Below are positions 1 through 7,501 of a DNA stretch of 39,081 nt, one piece after another. The DNA comes from Saprospiraceae bacterium (lineage in GTDB: Bacteria > Bacteroidota > Bacteroidia > Chitinophagales > Saprospiraceae). The notes below the pieces were generated by a model that worked only from the letters and a program-made list of their open reading frames with translations, was not told the origin of the DNA and searched no databases. Made by a program: the position numbers and the translations under genes. Each line of letters starts with the position of its first letter. The stretch's first letter is position 1. The stretch lies in the NCBI GenBank assembly GCA_013360405.1, contig JABWBR010000053.1:1-39081 (forward strand). Direction: 5' to 3'.

Positions 1-1109
1 CGAATATCGTCATTAATAATAATATTCTCTTTGTAAAGTTGTGCTCCTTCTTTCGGCTCCCCAAAATCTTCATTTTCTCCAACAAGGTCATTGTAATGGT
101 AACGGTCCAAGTCATAGGTGTATGATCCTTGGCAAGGCATATGTCCCATGAGGAGCGGCAATACTATTCCAAGGTCAGCGGATGTGTCTGAAACCCCTTC
201 AATATTAGGATATATATCTGTCCGCCCACCCGTATCTTGATCTAAAGAAAATCTCCAGGTAGCTATATAATGCAGGCCATCATCTCTTTTTTTTATTATG
301 TCTTGTTTAGTCATCCCGGGCAATTCAGGAAGGTTTGTTTCAGTTAGGGGGAGATTCTTGGGATTAGTTGTTTCATCTCCAACAAGTTCAGCCAGTTTAT
401 CCTGAAGTCGCGAAAATGTATGGGTTAGTCCCATAAAGTGGCCTAATTCATGCGTAAGGTGGTTATTTCCGTATACTAATTGGCCTCCAACATAATGGTG
501 ATTTCTGTATTTCCCTGGCATAAGAATATAGCTTGAGGTCACATCAGAACAACCTTGATCTGTAGGATTATCAGGGTAGGTATTTCTTCCCCAGCGAAAT
601 ACAATTATTACACTATCCGGATAAGGACTATTCGGATTAGTATCTGCGTGATTTTTAAAATAATTTTCAGTAAATTGTCCATTATTGTCACCGCATTCTC
701 TTGTATGAAGTATAGTATTCTTTTCCAGCGTGTACACAATATTTTCCACGTCAAGCCCGAAATCGGCATAAGAATCTCTCAATTGTTTGTTGGCTAGATT
801 GATCCAATCTGTAATATAATTGTCCTTATCGTTAAGATGTATACTGGGATTTTTAAGGTGCGGCTCGGCAGGAGTTACTTTCCCGTTTACAATTACTCCT
901 AACGCTTCTGAACCATCATCTCTGGCTGTAAGTACGGCGACAACCCTTAATAACTTATAAGCAGGTGATTTCCCAGAATGTTGTAAATGATTCAACCAGT
1001 CTAAATGATACAAACAATTTGTAACTGCTATTCCGGGATTACTGCCCCTTGGGTCCGGTACCGGCTTCGAAATCGATATTGATGTTTTCTGCTTCATTTT
1101 AATCAACAT
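1..1109 (-). CDS. Zinc metallopeptidase of metzincin type (M43/pappalysin-like), 3' end outside the window
   Basis: The frame is open from the left edge to an ATG at 1109, with a second in-frame ATG at 1097; no stop is inside the window, so the C-terminus is missing. Residues 220-230 read HELGHFMGLTH, the HExxHxxGxxH zinc site of metzincins, with H220, H224 and H230 as ligands and E221 as catalytic base. Further on, GVSDTSAD resembles the D-x-V-x-DTP segment of M43 (cytophagalysin/pappalysin) peptidases, and LLMGHMPC may be the Met-turn. About 200 residues precede the active site and match no domain I recognise. There is no clear N-terminal signal peptide, unusual for this family. A 90-bp repeat with a promoter-like core lies 80 bp upstream. 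The zinc-peptidase class is well supported; the M43 assignment is inference, and the substrate is unknown. Confidence 0.8.
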   Translation of the reverse strand, partial: MLIKMKQKTSISISKPVPDPRGSNPGIAVTNCLYHLDWLNHLQHSGKSPAYKLLRVVAVLTARDDGSEALGVIVNGKVTPAEPHLKNPSIHLNDKDNYITDWINLANKQLRDSYADFGLDVENIVYTLEKNTILHTRECGDNNGQFTENYFKNHADTNPNSPYPDSVIIVFRWGRNTYPDNPTDQGCSDVTSSYILMPGKYRNHHYVGGQLVYGNNHLTHELGHFMGLTHTFSRLQDKLAELVGDETTNPKNLPLTETNLPELPGMTKQDIIKKRDDGLHYIATWRFSLDQDTGGRTDIYPNIEGVSDTSADLGIVLPLLMGHMPCQGSYTYDLDRYHYNDLVGENEDFGEPKEGAQLYKENIIINDDI

Positions 1110-1187
1110 TTTATTTAACTTTAGTATGATGCCTCCATTTCAGCGCCTCCCCCGTACTCCAAAACGGTGTACCCAGCGATTGTAAAA

Positions 1188-1277
1188 TTACCGCCCGACA
1201 TACTCATCCGCAATCGCAAAAAAGGAGTAGGTAGTCATGAATTTGGATTTAAAAATCACCCAAAAAGCGTATTGCCC
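1188..1277 (-). repeat. 90-bp dispersed element, copy 1
   Basis: This stretch matches 5835-5924 at 79 of 90 positions without gaps. Read on the minus strand it contains TACTC-N19-GAGTA, an inverted repeat, followed by a spaced TTG-N20-TAATTTTA (1213-1183), close to the Bacteroidota -33/-7 promoter but with the final G changed to A. It lies between the NACHT gene and the metallopeptidase gene, whose start is about 80 bp downstream. Being non-coding, duplicated and promoter-shaped suggests a shared regulatory module. Confidence 0.7.
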
Positions 1278-1284
1278 CTTCCCT

Positions 1285-1344
1285 TCACACCGGCATCTCA
1301 AACACCGCCACGGTTCCATCCGACCCCGACGCGATGTGTGTGGA
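1285..1344 (-). pseudogene. Remnant of a WD40-repeat C-terminus
   Basis: Between an in-frame TAA at 1347-1345 and a TGA at 1287-1285 the frame reads STHIASGSDGTVAVFEMPV. IASGSDGTV..F is the classical last blade of a WD40 propeller. The scrap starts 13 bp after the stop of the NACHT gene and is in a different frame. NACHT-WD40 fusions are common in Bacteroidota, so the likely explanation is loss of a propeller that once followed this or a related NACHT domain. It is too short to be a gene. Confidence 0.5.
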
Positions 1345-1357
1345 TTAGCGATTGGAT

Positions 1358-3268
1358 TCATTTTGCAAAGTAATCCTGCAAAATCTTATGCCGGAACCGC
1401 CACGAGCCGCCATCGGATTCCAGCAGGTGGCGGTCGGTCATCTCGTTGAGAAAGTACACCAGCCGCAAAGGCAGGGAGCCTTCCAGAAACATGGCCAGCC
1501 GGAGGCAGGTATGCGCGACCATCGGAAACATCCCGTTGCGCAAAGAGGCATTGAAGCGCTGATACGGTTTGTTGATTTGCAGCAATGAGCTGACTTTGTA
1601 GCCGGGAATCCATATACCAAATATAATAATAAGGATACCTGCTATAATATGTTTTATTAAAAATTGGTTTTTCAGACCTGCTATTATTACCAATGCACCC
1701 AAACAGATATAATACAAACCTTTAACCCAATGTTGCCCGTAATTTTTCCAACTCCAGGTGCGGACTTCGCCAGTCTTAATTTTAGGTCCGGCAGCGATGT
1801 GCGCCGAAAAAATGACTATACTTATACCTGATAGAAACAGTAAATCGGATATATTTCCTGGTCTATCTGATCCGGAAAAAAACCAAGCAATTAAATAGAA
1901 ACCTGTTCCGACAAATATCCCATTCACCATTCCGAAGATGGTACGAAAAATATATTTCTGCCGGGGCATCCACGCGGTCTGCAGGTTTGCCAGTTCAAAC
2001 ATTACCATATGCTCTTCCTTCATCTTTCGGGCCAAAAATGACAACCACTTTCCGGCCTTTTGTGGCGAATAGAAGCGATTGACTACTGTTTGCAAGCCAT
2101 TTCTTACAAAGGCTTCCACCAATTCCCGTTTCCGTCCTTCCACATCGGTTGCTGTAAAGCCCATTTCATCCCAATTCCGGCCCTGGGCAAACAGCATTTG
2201 TGCCGTGTTCAGGTAGAAAGGCGTGGCCACGGCTTCCCGCAGCAGGTTGTCGTGTTGCAACGCCACTATCAGGCGCGCCGCCTCCGGCCGGTCTGCTCCG
2301 GCGGGGGTCAGCTCCGCTTCGATTTGTGCCGCGGTCAGGGGGCGCAGTTCGATCTGCATATTCACGGGTGCATCCTTGGAGGCGCTGCTGTATTCGTCTG
2401 TTCGGGAGCTGATTACGAATCTGTTTTGTGCTTTTGTCCCATAGTCACCGATAGCACGCAGGCATGCGTCCCGTTCACCGACGGGTATTTCGTCGACTCC
2501 GTCCAGCAATAGAATAAAAGAGGTGTTTTGCTGAATTTTTTTGGATAGAGTACGCGAAACGCCCAGTTCCAGAGGTAAAATACGGTCAAGCCAGTTATCG
2601 AACGACCCGAATTTCGATTGCCAGGTTGCCAGGTTCAGTACGGCGGTGATATGGTCGGGGCGTTGTTCCAGCAAGGCCAGAGCCAGTTGTAACAGCAGGG
2701 TGGTTTTACCAACGCCGGGATGACCGATCACCAACAAACGCCCGTCGGCAGCATCGAAAGTTTCCAGCATCGTTTGCCGTACTTCGATATCCGGTACCAT
2801 GACATCCTTGTAAGCCGCGGCGCCGACGGGCGTGGTGCCCGCGGTCGAATAATACCTTAGGATATTGATCGGCTGCCGCTCGCCCAGTTTTTGTCGGAGC
2901 CGTCCGACATAGCGCTGCTGCAGGTTGTTGCGTAAGGCTTGAAAGTTTTTTTCATCCTGGAGGAAGACCCTTTCCAGTCGGCGCACCAGGGTCAGCAAGG
3001 CGTCGTTGATCCGATTGAATTCCAGACGCGCCTCATCAGCCGACAGCACTCCCCTGATCTCCCTACTATTCAAATGATGTATCCGGGCTTCCAGGGCGAG
3101 GCATTCGGTTTGGAGATCATTCTCTCCCATAGCCTTAAGTTGGTTCAGGGCGTCGGCAGGTCGTGCTTGTCCGATAGCAGTAAGGCAAGCGGCCAACCGA
3201 TGGCGGTTCCCGGCCGTTACCGCAATCGAATGCCCTTCTTTAGGCCCAAAAAGACGACGGATGTTCAT
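1358..3268 (-). CDS. EAD11-NACHT STAND NTPase with C-terminal membrane segments
   Basis: This 636-residue signal-transduction NTPase belongs to the STAND/NACHT class used in bacterial conflict and anti-phage signalling. Residues 20-100 form a helical domain ending in ADEARLEFNRINDALL, the signature of effector-associated domain 11 (EAD11). The NACHT core has Walker A GHPGVGKTT (182-190), Walker B LLLDGVDEIP (253-262) and a sensor-like RFVISSRT (283-290). Residues about 425-545 hold four hydrophobic helices, inserted just before the terminal winged-helix-like segment that ends WRFRHKILQDYFAK. No sensor repeat follows the NTPase, yet a WD40 scrap lies immediately downstream, so the sensor may have been lost. 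Start ATG at 3268; a promoter-like pair lies about 130 bp upstream. The EAD11 at 17060-18106 is a possible homotypic partner. Family assignment is firm; the defence role is inferred. Confidence 0.88.
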   Translation of the reverse strand: MNIRRLFGPKEGHSIAVTAGNRHRLAACLTAIGQARPADALNQLKAMGENDLQTECLALEARIHHLNSREIRGVLSADEARLEFNRINDALLTLVRRLERVFLQDEKNFQALRNNLQQRYVGRLRQKLGERQPINILRYYSTAGTTPVGAAAYKDVMVPDIEVRQTMLETFDAADGRLLVIGHPGVGKTTLLLQLALALLEQRPDHITAVLNLATWQSKFGSFDNWLDRILPLELGVSRTLSKKIQQNTSFILLLDGVDEIPVGERDACLRAIGDYGTKAQNRFVISSRTDEYSSASKDAPVNMQIELRPLTAAQIEAELTPAGADRPEAARLIVALQHDNLLREAVATPFYLNTAQMLFAQGRNWDEMGFTATDVEGRKRELVEAFVRNGLQTVVNRFYSPQKAGKWLSFLARKMKEEHMVMFELANLQTAWMPRQKYIFRTIFGMVNGIFVGTGFYLIAWFFSGSDRPGNISDLLFLSGISIVIFSAHIAAGPKIKTGEVRTWSWKNYGQHWVKGLYYICLGALVIIAGLKNQFLIKHIIAGILIIIFGIWIPGYKVSSLLQINKPYQRFNASLRNGMFPMVAHTCLRLAMFLEGSLPLRLVYFLNEMTDRHLLESDGGSWRFRHKILQDYFAK

Positions 3269-3404
3269 GTCTGGTTGGATTAGACGACGAAAGATAAACC
3301 ATAAAACGGATGCTGTGTGAACCTTACGAGACTTCTTTTTTCACTAAAAGCTTCGTCTATCGCGATCAGGAAGGGAGGGATACGGAGCATGGTATGTTTT
3401 TAAG

Positions 3405-3436
3405 CAAAAATATCTTTTAAAATCCTGTCCGATCAA
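3405..3436 (-). promoter_or_regulatory. Candidate Bacteroidota promoter of the NACHT gene
   Basis: On the minus strand TTG (3436-3434) is followed after 21 bp by TATTTTTG (3412-3405), an exact TAnnTTTG -7 box. This would give a leader of about 130 nt before the ATG at 3268. Match to consensus only. Confidence 0.4.
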
Positions 3437-3530
3437 TTTTGATGGCCAACTTGCACCATGGATACCGGAATATTCAGTTTTTCAGAGTTGACTAAATTAA
3501 CTGGTATTGTTTGTTTGCTTTGCCGGGTGG

Positions 3531-3752
3531 TTATAGGGTTAGATCATATCGAATCACAATAAATACATCCATCAATTCAGCGGCAGTTAAAGCGGCGACG
3601 CCAGGCTTTGAAATAATTTCCAGGAACCATTCTTTGCCTCTTAAGTCTTCGCTTAATTCCATATTTGTATAAGACTTCAAGGTCCCTAAATCCTTCGGTG
3701 AGGTGATATCATGTGAAATGGTACGGACGCCATATGGATCTTTAGGCCGCAT
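3531..3752 (-). pseudogene. Fragment resembling the C-terminus of a Tc-toxin A-type protein
   Basis: This 73-codon frame ends WFLEIISKPGV..LTAAELMDVFIVIRYDLTL. Its closing strand (x-x-DVF-V-IRY) resembles the TcB-binding C-terminus of TcA insecticidal toxin subunits, which usually ends with W-x-LE followed by a DVI-H-LRYTA-type strand. An in-frame TAA lies two codons before the ATG, so nothing longer remains. It sits 24 bp downstream of an SpvB-like head fragment; in intact loci TcA precedes TcB, so the order here is scrambled. Weak homology by eye; could be another beta-rich protein tail. Confidence 0.35.
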
Positions 3753-3776
3753 AATTTAATCGTCAGCTCATCCATT

Positions 3777-4088
3777 TCAGTCACCACTGGGGACATCCAA
3801 TGCCCAGCCGATTCCGGGGAGGCCATTCCCCGCGCCGGAATTGTAACTTAAAGAAAGAGCAGGGGTAAAACCATTTCGATTGGACGAAAGCGGCAAGGGA
3901 ATAGAAAAAGAGGCCGTACCGTTGGACGGATTCACCTCGAACTTCTCGTCGATGCCTTTTATGGTCCCTCCGCCTTTGGGCAAGGAAATGGAGGGAATGT
4001 CAATGGCATTCGATTTGGTGGCGCGCTCCTCTGTAAGTTTGTATACAGGGGAATTGCCGTGGTGGATATTTTCTTCATTCTGCTTCAT
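3777..4088 (-). pseudogene. Truncated SpvB/TcB-like toxin subunit (first about 100 residues only)
   Basis: The 103-residue frame starts with a normal ATG and carries the hallmark N-terminus of SpvB/TcB proteins: ISLPKGGGTIKGIDEKFEVNP, then NGTASFSIPLP and ALSLSYNSGAGNGLPGIGW. It stops at GWALDVPSGD, where the family continues for many hundreds of residues. In intact Tc complexes SpvB/TcB proteins form the cocoon that encloses the toxic C-terminus of TcC. Here only the head survives, so the product is almost certainly non-functional. With the fragment at 3531-3752 it marks the scar of a deleted Tc-like toxin locus. Confidence 0.75.
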
Positions 4089-4231
4089 TGGGTTTTGGTA
4101 TGTTTCTCACCTTCTCTTTCACTCCTCCATATCTCCGCTTGCATTGGATTTGAAAGAATGGCTTTTGCGGTGATTTCGAAGGCATTTTAATATTTGTTTA
4201 TTCCATTCTTCTTATTTTTTTCCGACATCCG

Positions 4232-5623
4232 TTAATTTGGGACGCAAATAAATTCAGTACTGATTAGACTAGGACTACATTTGCATTCGCCCGGAATCCA
4301 AAGTGCCAAAAAACACCACCAAGGTCTATTACAAGGCGGTTTTGTTGTAGGACGACGTTCACAATGAAATCCTTCAGGGCAGCATTTTTCATCTTCGCCT
4401 GTTCTTGTATCCCAGCACTTTTCGCCAGCGTTTGCCATTACTTTACACCCTATGAGAGGACTCCACTCACCCTTTGTACCGTCTGCACTTAATAAGCAGG
4501 TGTGTGTCTGTTCTGAACCGCACCCAGAGGAACAGGGTAGAGTTTCAGTAGCACCGATATTAAAACGTACACCATTGTTTCCAATGCAAATTGGTGTACA
4601 ATTGATTGGAGCATTGTAAGTCGCCGAGGCGGAACAAGAAGAATTGGCCGCAAAAGCAACATTTACCGATACACCTGCTGCACCGTTTGCTGCCAGCCCT
4701 GTCAAGGTGTACACAGAGCCGCTACCATTTGCGGGGAAATTTTGTCCATTTATCACAATATCGCCTGACGGAGCATTAGAATAGTTCACTTTGACGGACA
4801 AGGTATATGTGTTTGTTGACGGAGAACAGGCCGACGGGGTTGCTGAAAAGATAGTCAATTGACAAGGAGGAGTAGGAGGAGCAGAACAAGGAGACCAAGG
4901 AAACCAGTAACCACATAGACATTGGCGAAATTGTTCACCGTTTCGTCCATCGGCAGTTTGGCAAATACGTTTTTCATATTCACTGTGTTGTGTTTCTCCA
5001 CAACCCGGTAAATTGGGTAAATCATCTTTAATATAAGCCCCAAAAAGCAAACCAGCAGGATTGCACCGATATTGGTCTGATTGGCAATCAGCAGGGTTAG
5101 CACCGTTTCTTACTTTAACTTCAATATAGTTGGGAAAGTTTTTGACAATTAACGCTGGGGATATGGTGAAATTACTAAGTACCGTATTACTCGTAGAGGT
5201 GCCTATGGGGTTGCCATTTAGTACTACTTCTGCTTGATTATCTGCGGCTACTGAAATAGTTCCACCTGTTGGATTGCCACAAATGAAGAACACAGTTTTG
5301 AAGATGAATTCTTGATTAGCTGCGGGTGATGTCGTACCTGAAACATTTGGAGCCCAAATCCAAGTTGCGCCGGGAATGCTGGCAGTCCAACCGCCTAACG
5401 TGTACCCATATTGAGTTGCTCCCATTGGACAGTTTACTGGTAAGGCTGCATTCAGGCAGACATTCTGAGCATAGCCCAGAAAATTGTTTTTATTATCGTA
5501 TACTTCCCAAGTAAGGCCTGAAAAGATATTATAGGTTACTGCTTGGACGCACAAGGGTAGAAGGAACACAAAGGATATAGTTCCAACAAAAATTCGAAGT
5601 GAGGTTGTCCAATTTTTTTTCAT
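4232..5623 (-). CDS. Secreted cysteine-rich protein of unknown function
   Basis: This 463-residue protein has a clear signal peptide (MKKNW, then a hydrophobic core LRIFVGTISFVFLLPL, cleavage near VQA). Residues about 30-200 look like a galactose-binding-type beta-sandwich, with GATWIWAP and later AADNQAEVVLNGNPIGTS, a pattern shared with several secreted Bacteroidota proteins. The remainder is very cysteine-rich, including CGETQHSEYEKRICQTADGRNGEQ and a second similar copy CGSEQTHTCLLSADGTKGEW, so the protein carries two related modules, followed by a dense Cys cluster near the end. No T9SS C-terminal domain is visible, so the export route beyond Sec is unclear. It lies downstream of the 90-bp repeat promoter. 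Function unknown. Confidence 0.75.
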   Translation of the reverse strand: MKKNWTTSLRIFVGTISFVFLLPLCVQAVTYNIFSGLTWEVYDNKNNFLGYAQNVCLNAALPVNCPMGATQYGYTLGGWTASIPGATWIWAPNVSGTTSPAANQEFIFKTVFFICGNPTGGTISVAADNQAEVVLNGNPIGTSTSNTVLSNFTISPALIVKNFPNYIEVKVRNGANPADCQSDQYRCNPAGLLFGAYIKDDLPNLPGCGETQHSEYEKRICQTADGRNGEQFRQCLCGYWFPWSPCSAPPTPPCQLTIFSATPSACSPSTNTYTLSVKVNYSNAPSGDIVINGQNFPANGSGSVYTLTGLAANGAAGVSVNVAFAANSSCSASATYNAPINCTPICIGNNGVRFNIGATETLPCSSGCGSEQTHTCLLSADGTKGEWSPLIGCKVMANAGEKCWDTRTGEDEKCCPEGFHCERRPTTKPPCNRPWWCFLALWIPGECKCSPSLISTEFICVPN

Positions 5624-5820
5624 TTTTTTATTGATTTAGTTGCTAATATTTTTTTCTGGTTGCCGCTAACTACGGCATTCCCGCGAACATAATCCATCAC
5701 AGGATGGGGCGGGTTTCCATTCCAAAATGTCCAAAAGTGGATGTTGTGAATTTTAATAACATCTTGCGCATCATCAATCGTGATGCCTTCTTGTAGCGGT
5801 AACCCCCAAATCCGGTCAAG
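5620..5820 (-). pseudogene. 66-codon open frame without a start, possible gene remnant
   Basis: From just after a TAA (5823-5821) to a TGA overlapping the next ATG, the frame reads LDRIWGLPLQEG, ITIDDAQDVIKIHN, then IHFWTFWNGNPPHPVMDYV. The composition looks protein-like and there is no ATG or GTG before residue 42. It directly follows the 90-bp element and runs up to the start of the secreted Cys-rich gene. It may be a decayed gene tail or chance; not recognised. Confidence 0.25.
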
Positions 5821-5829
5821 TTATGCATA

Positions 5830-5860
5830 CAAAGTTACCGCCCGAAATACTCATCCACAA
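5830..5860 (-). promoter_or_regulatory. Candidate promoter within repeat copy 2
   Basis: On the minus strand TTG (5860-5858), 20 bp, then TAACTTTG (5837-5830), an exact TAnnTTTG box at canonical spacing. It points toward the secreted Cys-rich gene starting at 5623, with a leader of about 200 nt. The inverted repeat TACTC-N19-GAGTA overlaps the -33 region and is a candidate operator. Confidence 0.5.
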
Positions 5861-5924
5861 TCGCAAAAAAGGAGTAGGAAGTCTTAATTTAAAGTTTAAA
5901 AATCACCCGAAAAGCGTATTGCCC
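5835..5924 (-). repeat. 90-bp dispersed element, copy 2
   Basis: Copy of the element at 1188-1277 (79/90 identical, same length). It starts 6 bp after the stop of the downstream histidine kinase gene and ends within the promoter box described for 5830-5860. The segment retained best is the part containing the inverted repeat and -33/-7 spacing; most mismatches cluster in an AT-rich 15-bp stretch. Confidence 0.7.
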
Positions 5925-5929
5925 GACCG

Positions 5930-7501
5930 TCAAAAAGGTAGTATCAAGTCAACTGTTGTGCCGGAGTCTACGGAGCTGATGCGGAACTTACCCCCAACCT
6001 CTTCCATTCTCCGCCGCATATTCATCAGTCCGTTGCCGCGGTCGCCGGTGGTGGTGGGATCAAATCCGCAGCCGTTGTCGCAAAGGCGGACGCAGAGTTG
6101 GCGCCCCTGAGGTTCGAAGTGCAGCGATACCTGTGTGGCGTGAGCGTGTTTGACGATGTTGTGCAAGGCCTCCTTGAAAGCCAGGAATAGGGCGCGGCGG
6201 CGGGCGCTGGAAACAGGCGTATCCTGCATGTCCGTCGAATGCTGTAGGTGGAGCAGTATGCCGGCGGGCGCCAGCATGTCGGTGGCGAGGCGTTGCAGGT
6301 GCTCCTGCAAGCCGCCGATGGTGTCGTTTTGGGTGCTGATGGCCCAGATGATATCCTGAATGCGACCGTTTACCTCGCGGGCCGCAACTGCAATGCGCTC
6401 GATCTCGGCGGCGAGTTGGGGGTCTTTGCTTTTGTTCAACGCGATTTCGGTGAGCAGGTTGATGGCGCTGAGGCCCGAGCCGATATCGTCGTGCATCTGC
6501 CGGGCCACGCGGTAGCGCTCGCGTTCGAGCAACTGCCGCTTTTCAAATTCAAAAGCCTGCTCCTGCTGCCGAAAGTGGTAGTAGAGGGCGGCAATGCCGA
6601 AAGATATCAGGAAGGCGACGGCAATACTGCCGGCCACAAACCAGGTTTTTTTCCAGAAGGGCTCACCGGTAGTAATTTGTACAATTTCCCGGGGCCCCGC
6701 GTAAATTAATTCCGCATCTACGGACGAGATGATATAGCGGCCGGCTTCCAACTGTTCTATTTTTTGAAACGCCGCTTCCGGTTTGGGAAATACAAAACCT
6801 TTGGTGAGCGCTTGTATCTCATCGTCGGTCAGCGCACGGGTGTAAATGCGGAGGTCTTCCAGTTCGCACGGGAACAGGTGGGATACCTGGCCGTTAAAAT
6901 TTTGTCCGCCGATATACAGGGGGGCATGGGGAGAAATGACAGGCGCCAGTTCTTTTTTTTGTTTGTCTTTCAATAGTCCGTTCAAATACAGGCGCATTTC
7001 CTGCTTATCAAAGTCAAATACCCCCGCTATATGATGCCAGGTATTTTTTTGAAGGAACCCGGCTGCGGAAATACCCTTGCGAGTTTTTCCGTCGCTCAAA
7101 ACAAACTGAATGGCATCGAAAAAAAAGGCCAGTTCCCACGATGCGTTCTGGTCTGGAAACCATTGATGGATGATCGATGACCGGCTGGTAGAAGAAGGGA
7201 AAGCATGCGGGTTGAACCAAACGGCTACGGTTATGCTTTTACAGCCCGCCAGCGCCGGCGAAGGGCTGACCCGGATATTACTGCTGGAACCATCAAAAGA
7301 CATGGATTTCGCCGCCACGCCGGGTATACCTGCTCCCGTTTCGATGGAATGCCATTCTCCGTGGTTATCGTACCCCGACAGGTCCTGCCCTGGCGTCAGG
7401 GCGCTGTAGTGGAGCACCAGTCCCGAATCCGGCTTTTGCGCCATTGCCGTAACTGACAAGATAACGGGTAGTAAAAATCCCAATGTGAACTTTCGTTTCA
7501 T
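5930..7501 (-). CDS. LamG-domain sensor histidine kinase (HisKA_3/NarL class), apparently active
   Basis: This 523-residue membrane kinase senses through a periplasmic beta-sandwich and would phosphorylate a LuxR-type regulator. It has a signal peptide (1-21, TAMAQ), a LamG/concanavalin-like domain (about 25-230, ending LEDLRIYTRALTDDEIQAL), a transmembrane helix (about 287-310), and a HisKA_3 dimerisation domain with phospho-acceptor H337 in RQMHDDIGSGLSA. The HATPase domain is complete: N box EALHNIVKHA (N448), G1 box DNGCGFD (475-481) and G2 box GNGLMNMRRR. Its ATG overlaps the stop of the preceding kinase by 4 bp, so the two are translationally coupled. No response regulator follows; the nearest is the truncated one at 9029-9382. 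Confidence 0.9.
   Translation of the reverse strand: MKRKFTLGFLLPVILSVTAMAQKPDSGLVLHYSALTPGQDLSGYDNHGEWHSIETGAGIPGVAAKSMSFDGSSSNIRVSPSPALAGCKSITVAVWFNPHAFPSSTSRSSIIHQWFPDQNASWELAFFFDAIQFVLSDGKTRKGISAAGFLQKNTWHHIAGVFDFDKQEMRLYLNGLLKDKQKKELAPVISPHAPLYIGGQNFNGQVSHLFPCELEDLRIYTRALTDDEIQALTKGFVFPKPEAAFQKIEQLEAGRYIISSVDAELIYAGPREIVQITTGEPFWKKTWFVAGSIAVAFLISFGIAALYYHFRQQEQAFEFEKRQLLERERYRVARQMHDDIGSGLSAINLLTEIALNKSKDPQLAAEIERIAVAAREVNGRIQDIIWAISTQNDTIGGLQEHLQRLATDMLAPAGILLHLQHSTDMQDTPVSSARRRALFLAFKEALHNIVKHAHATQVSLHFEPQGRQLCVRLCDNGCGFDPTTTGDRGNGLMNMRRRMEEVGGKFRISSVDSGTTVDLILPF

Noticed and set aside
3880-4173. 97-codon plus-strand frame opposite the SpvB fragment
   Set aside because: The minus-strand frame carries unmistakable SpvB motifs; the plus frame is its shadow.
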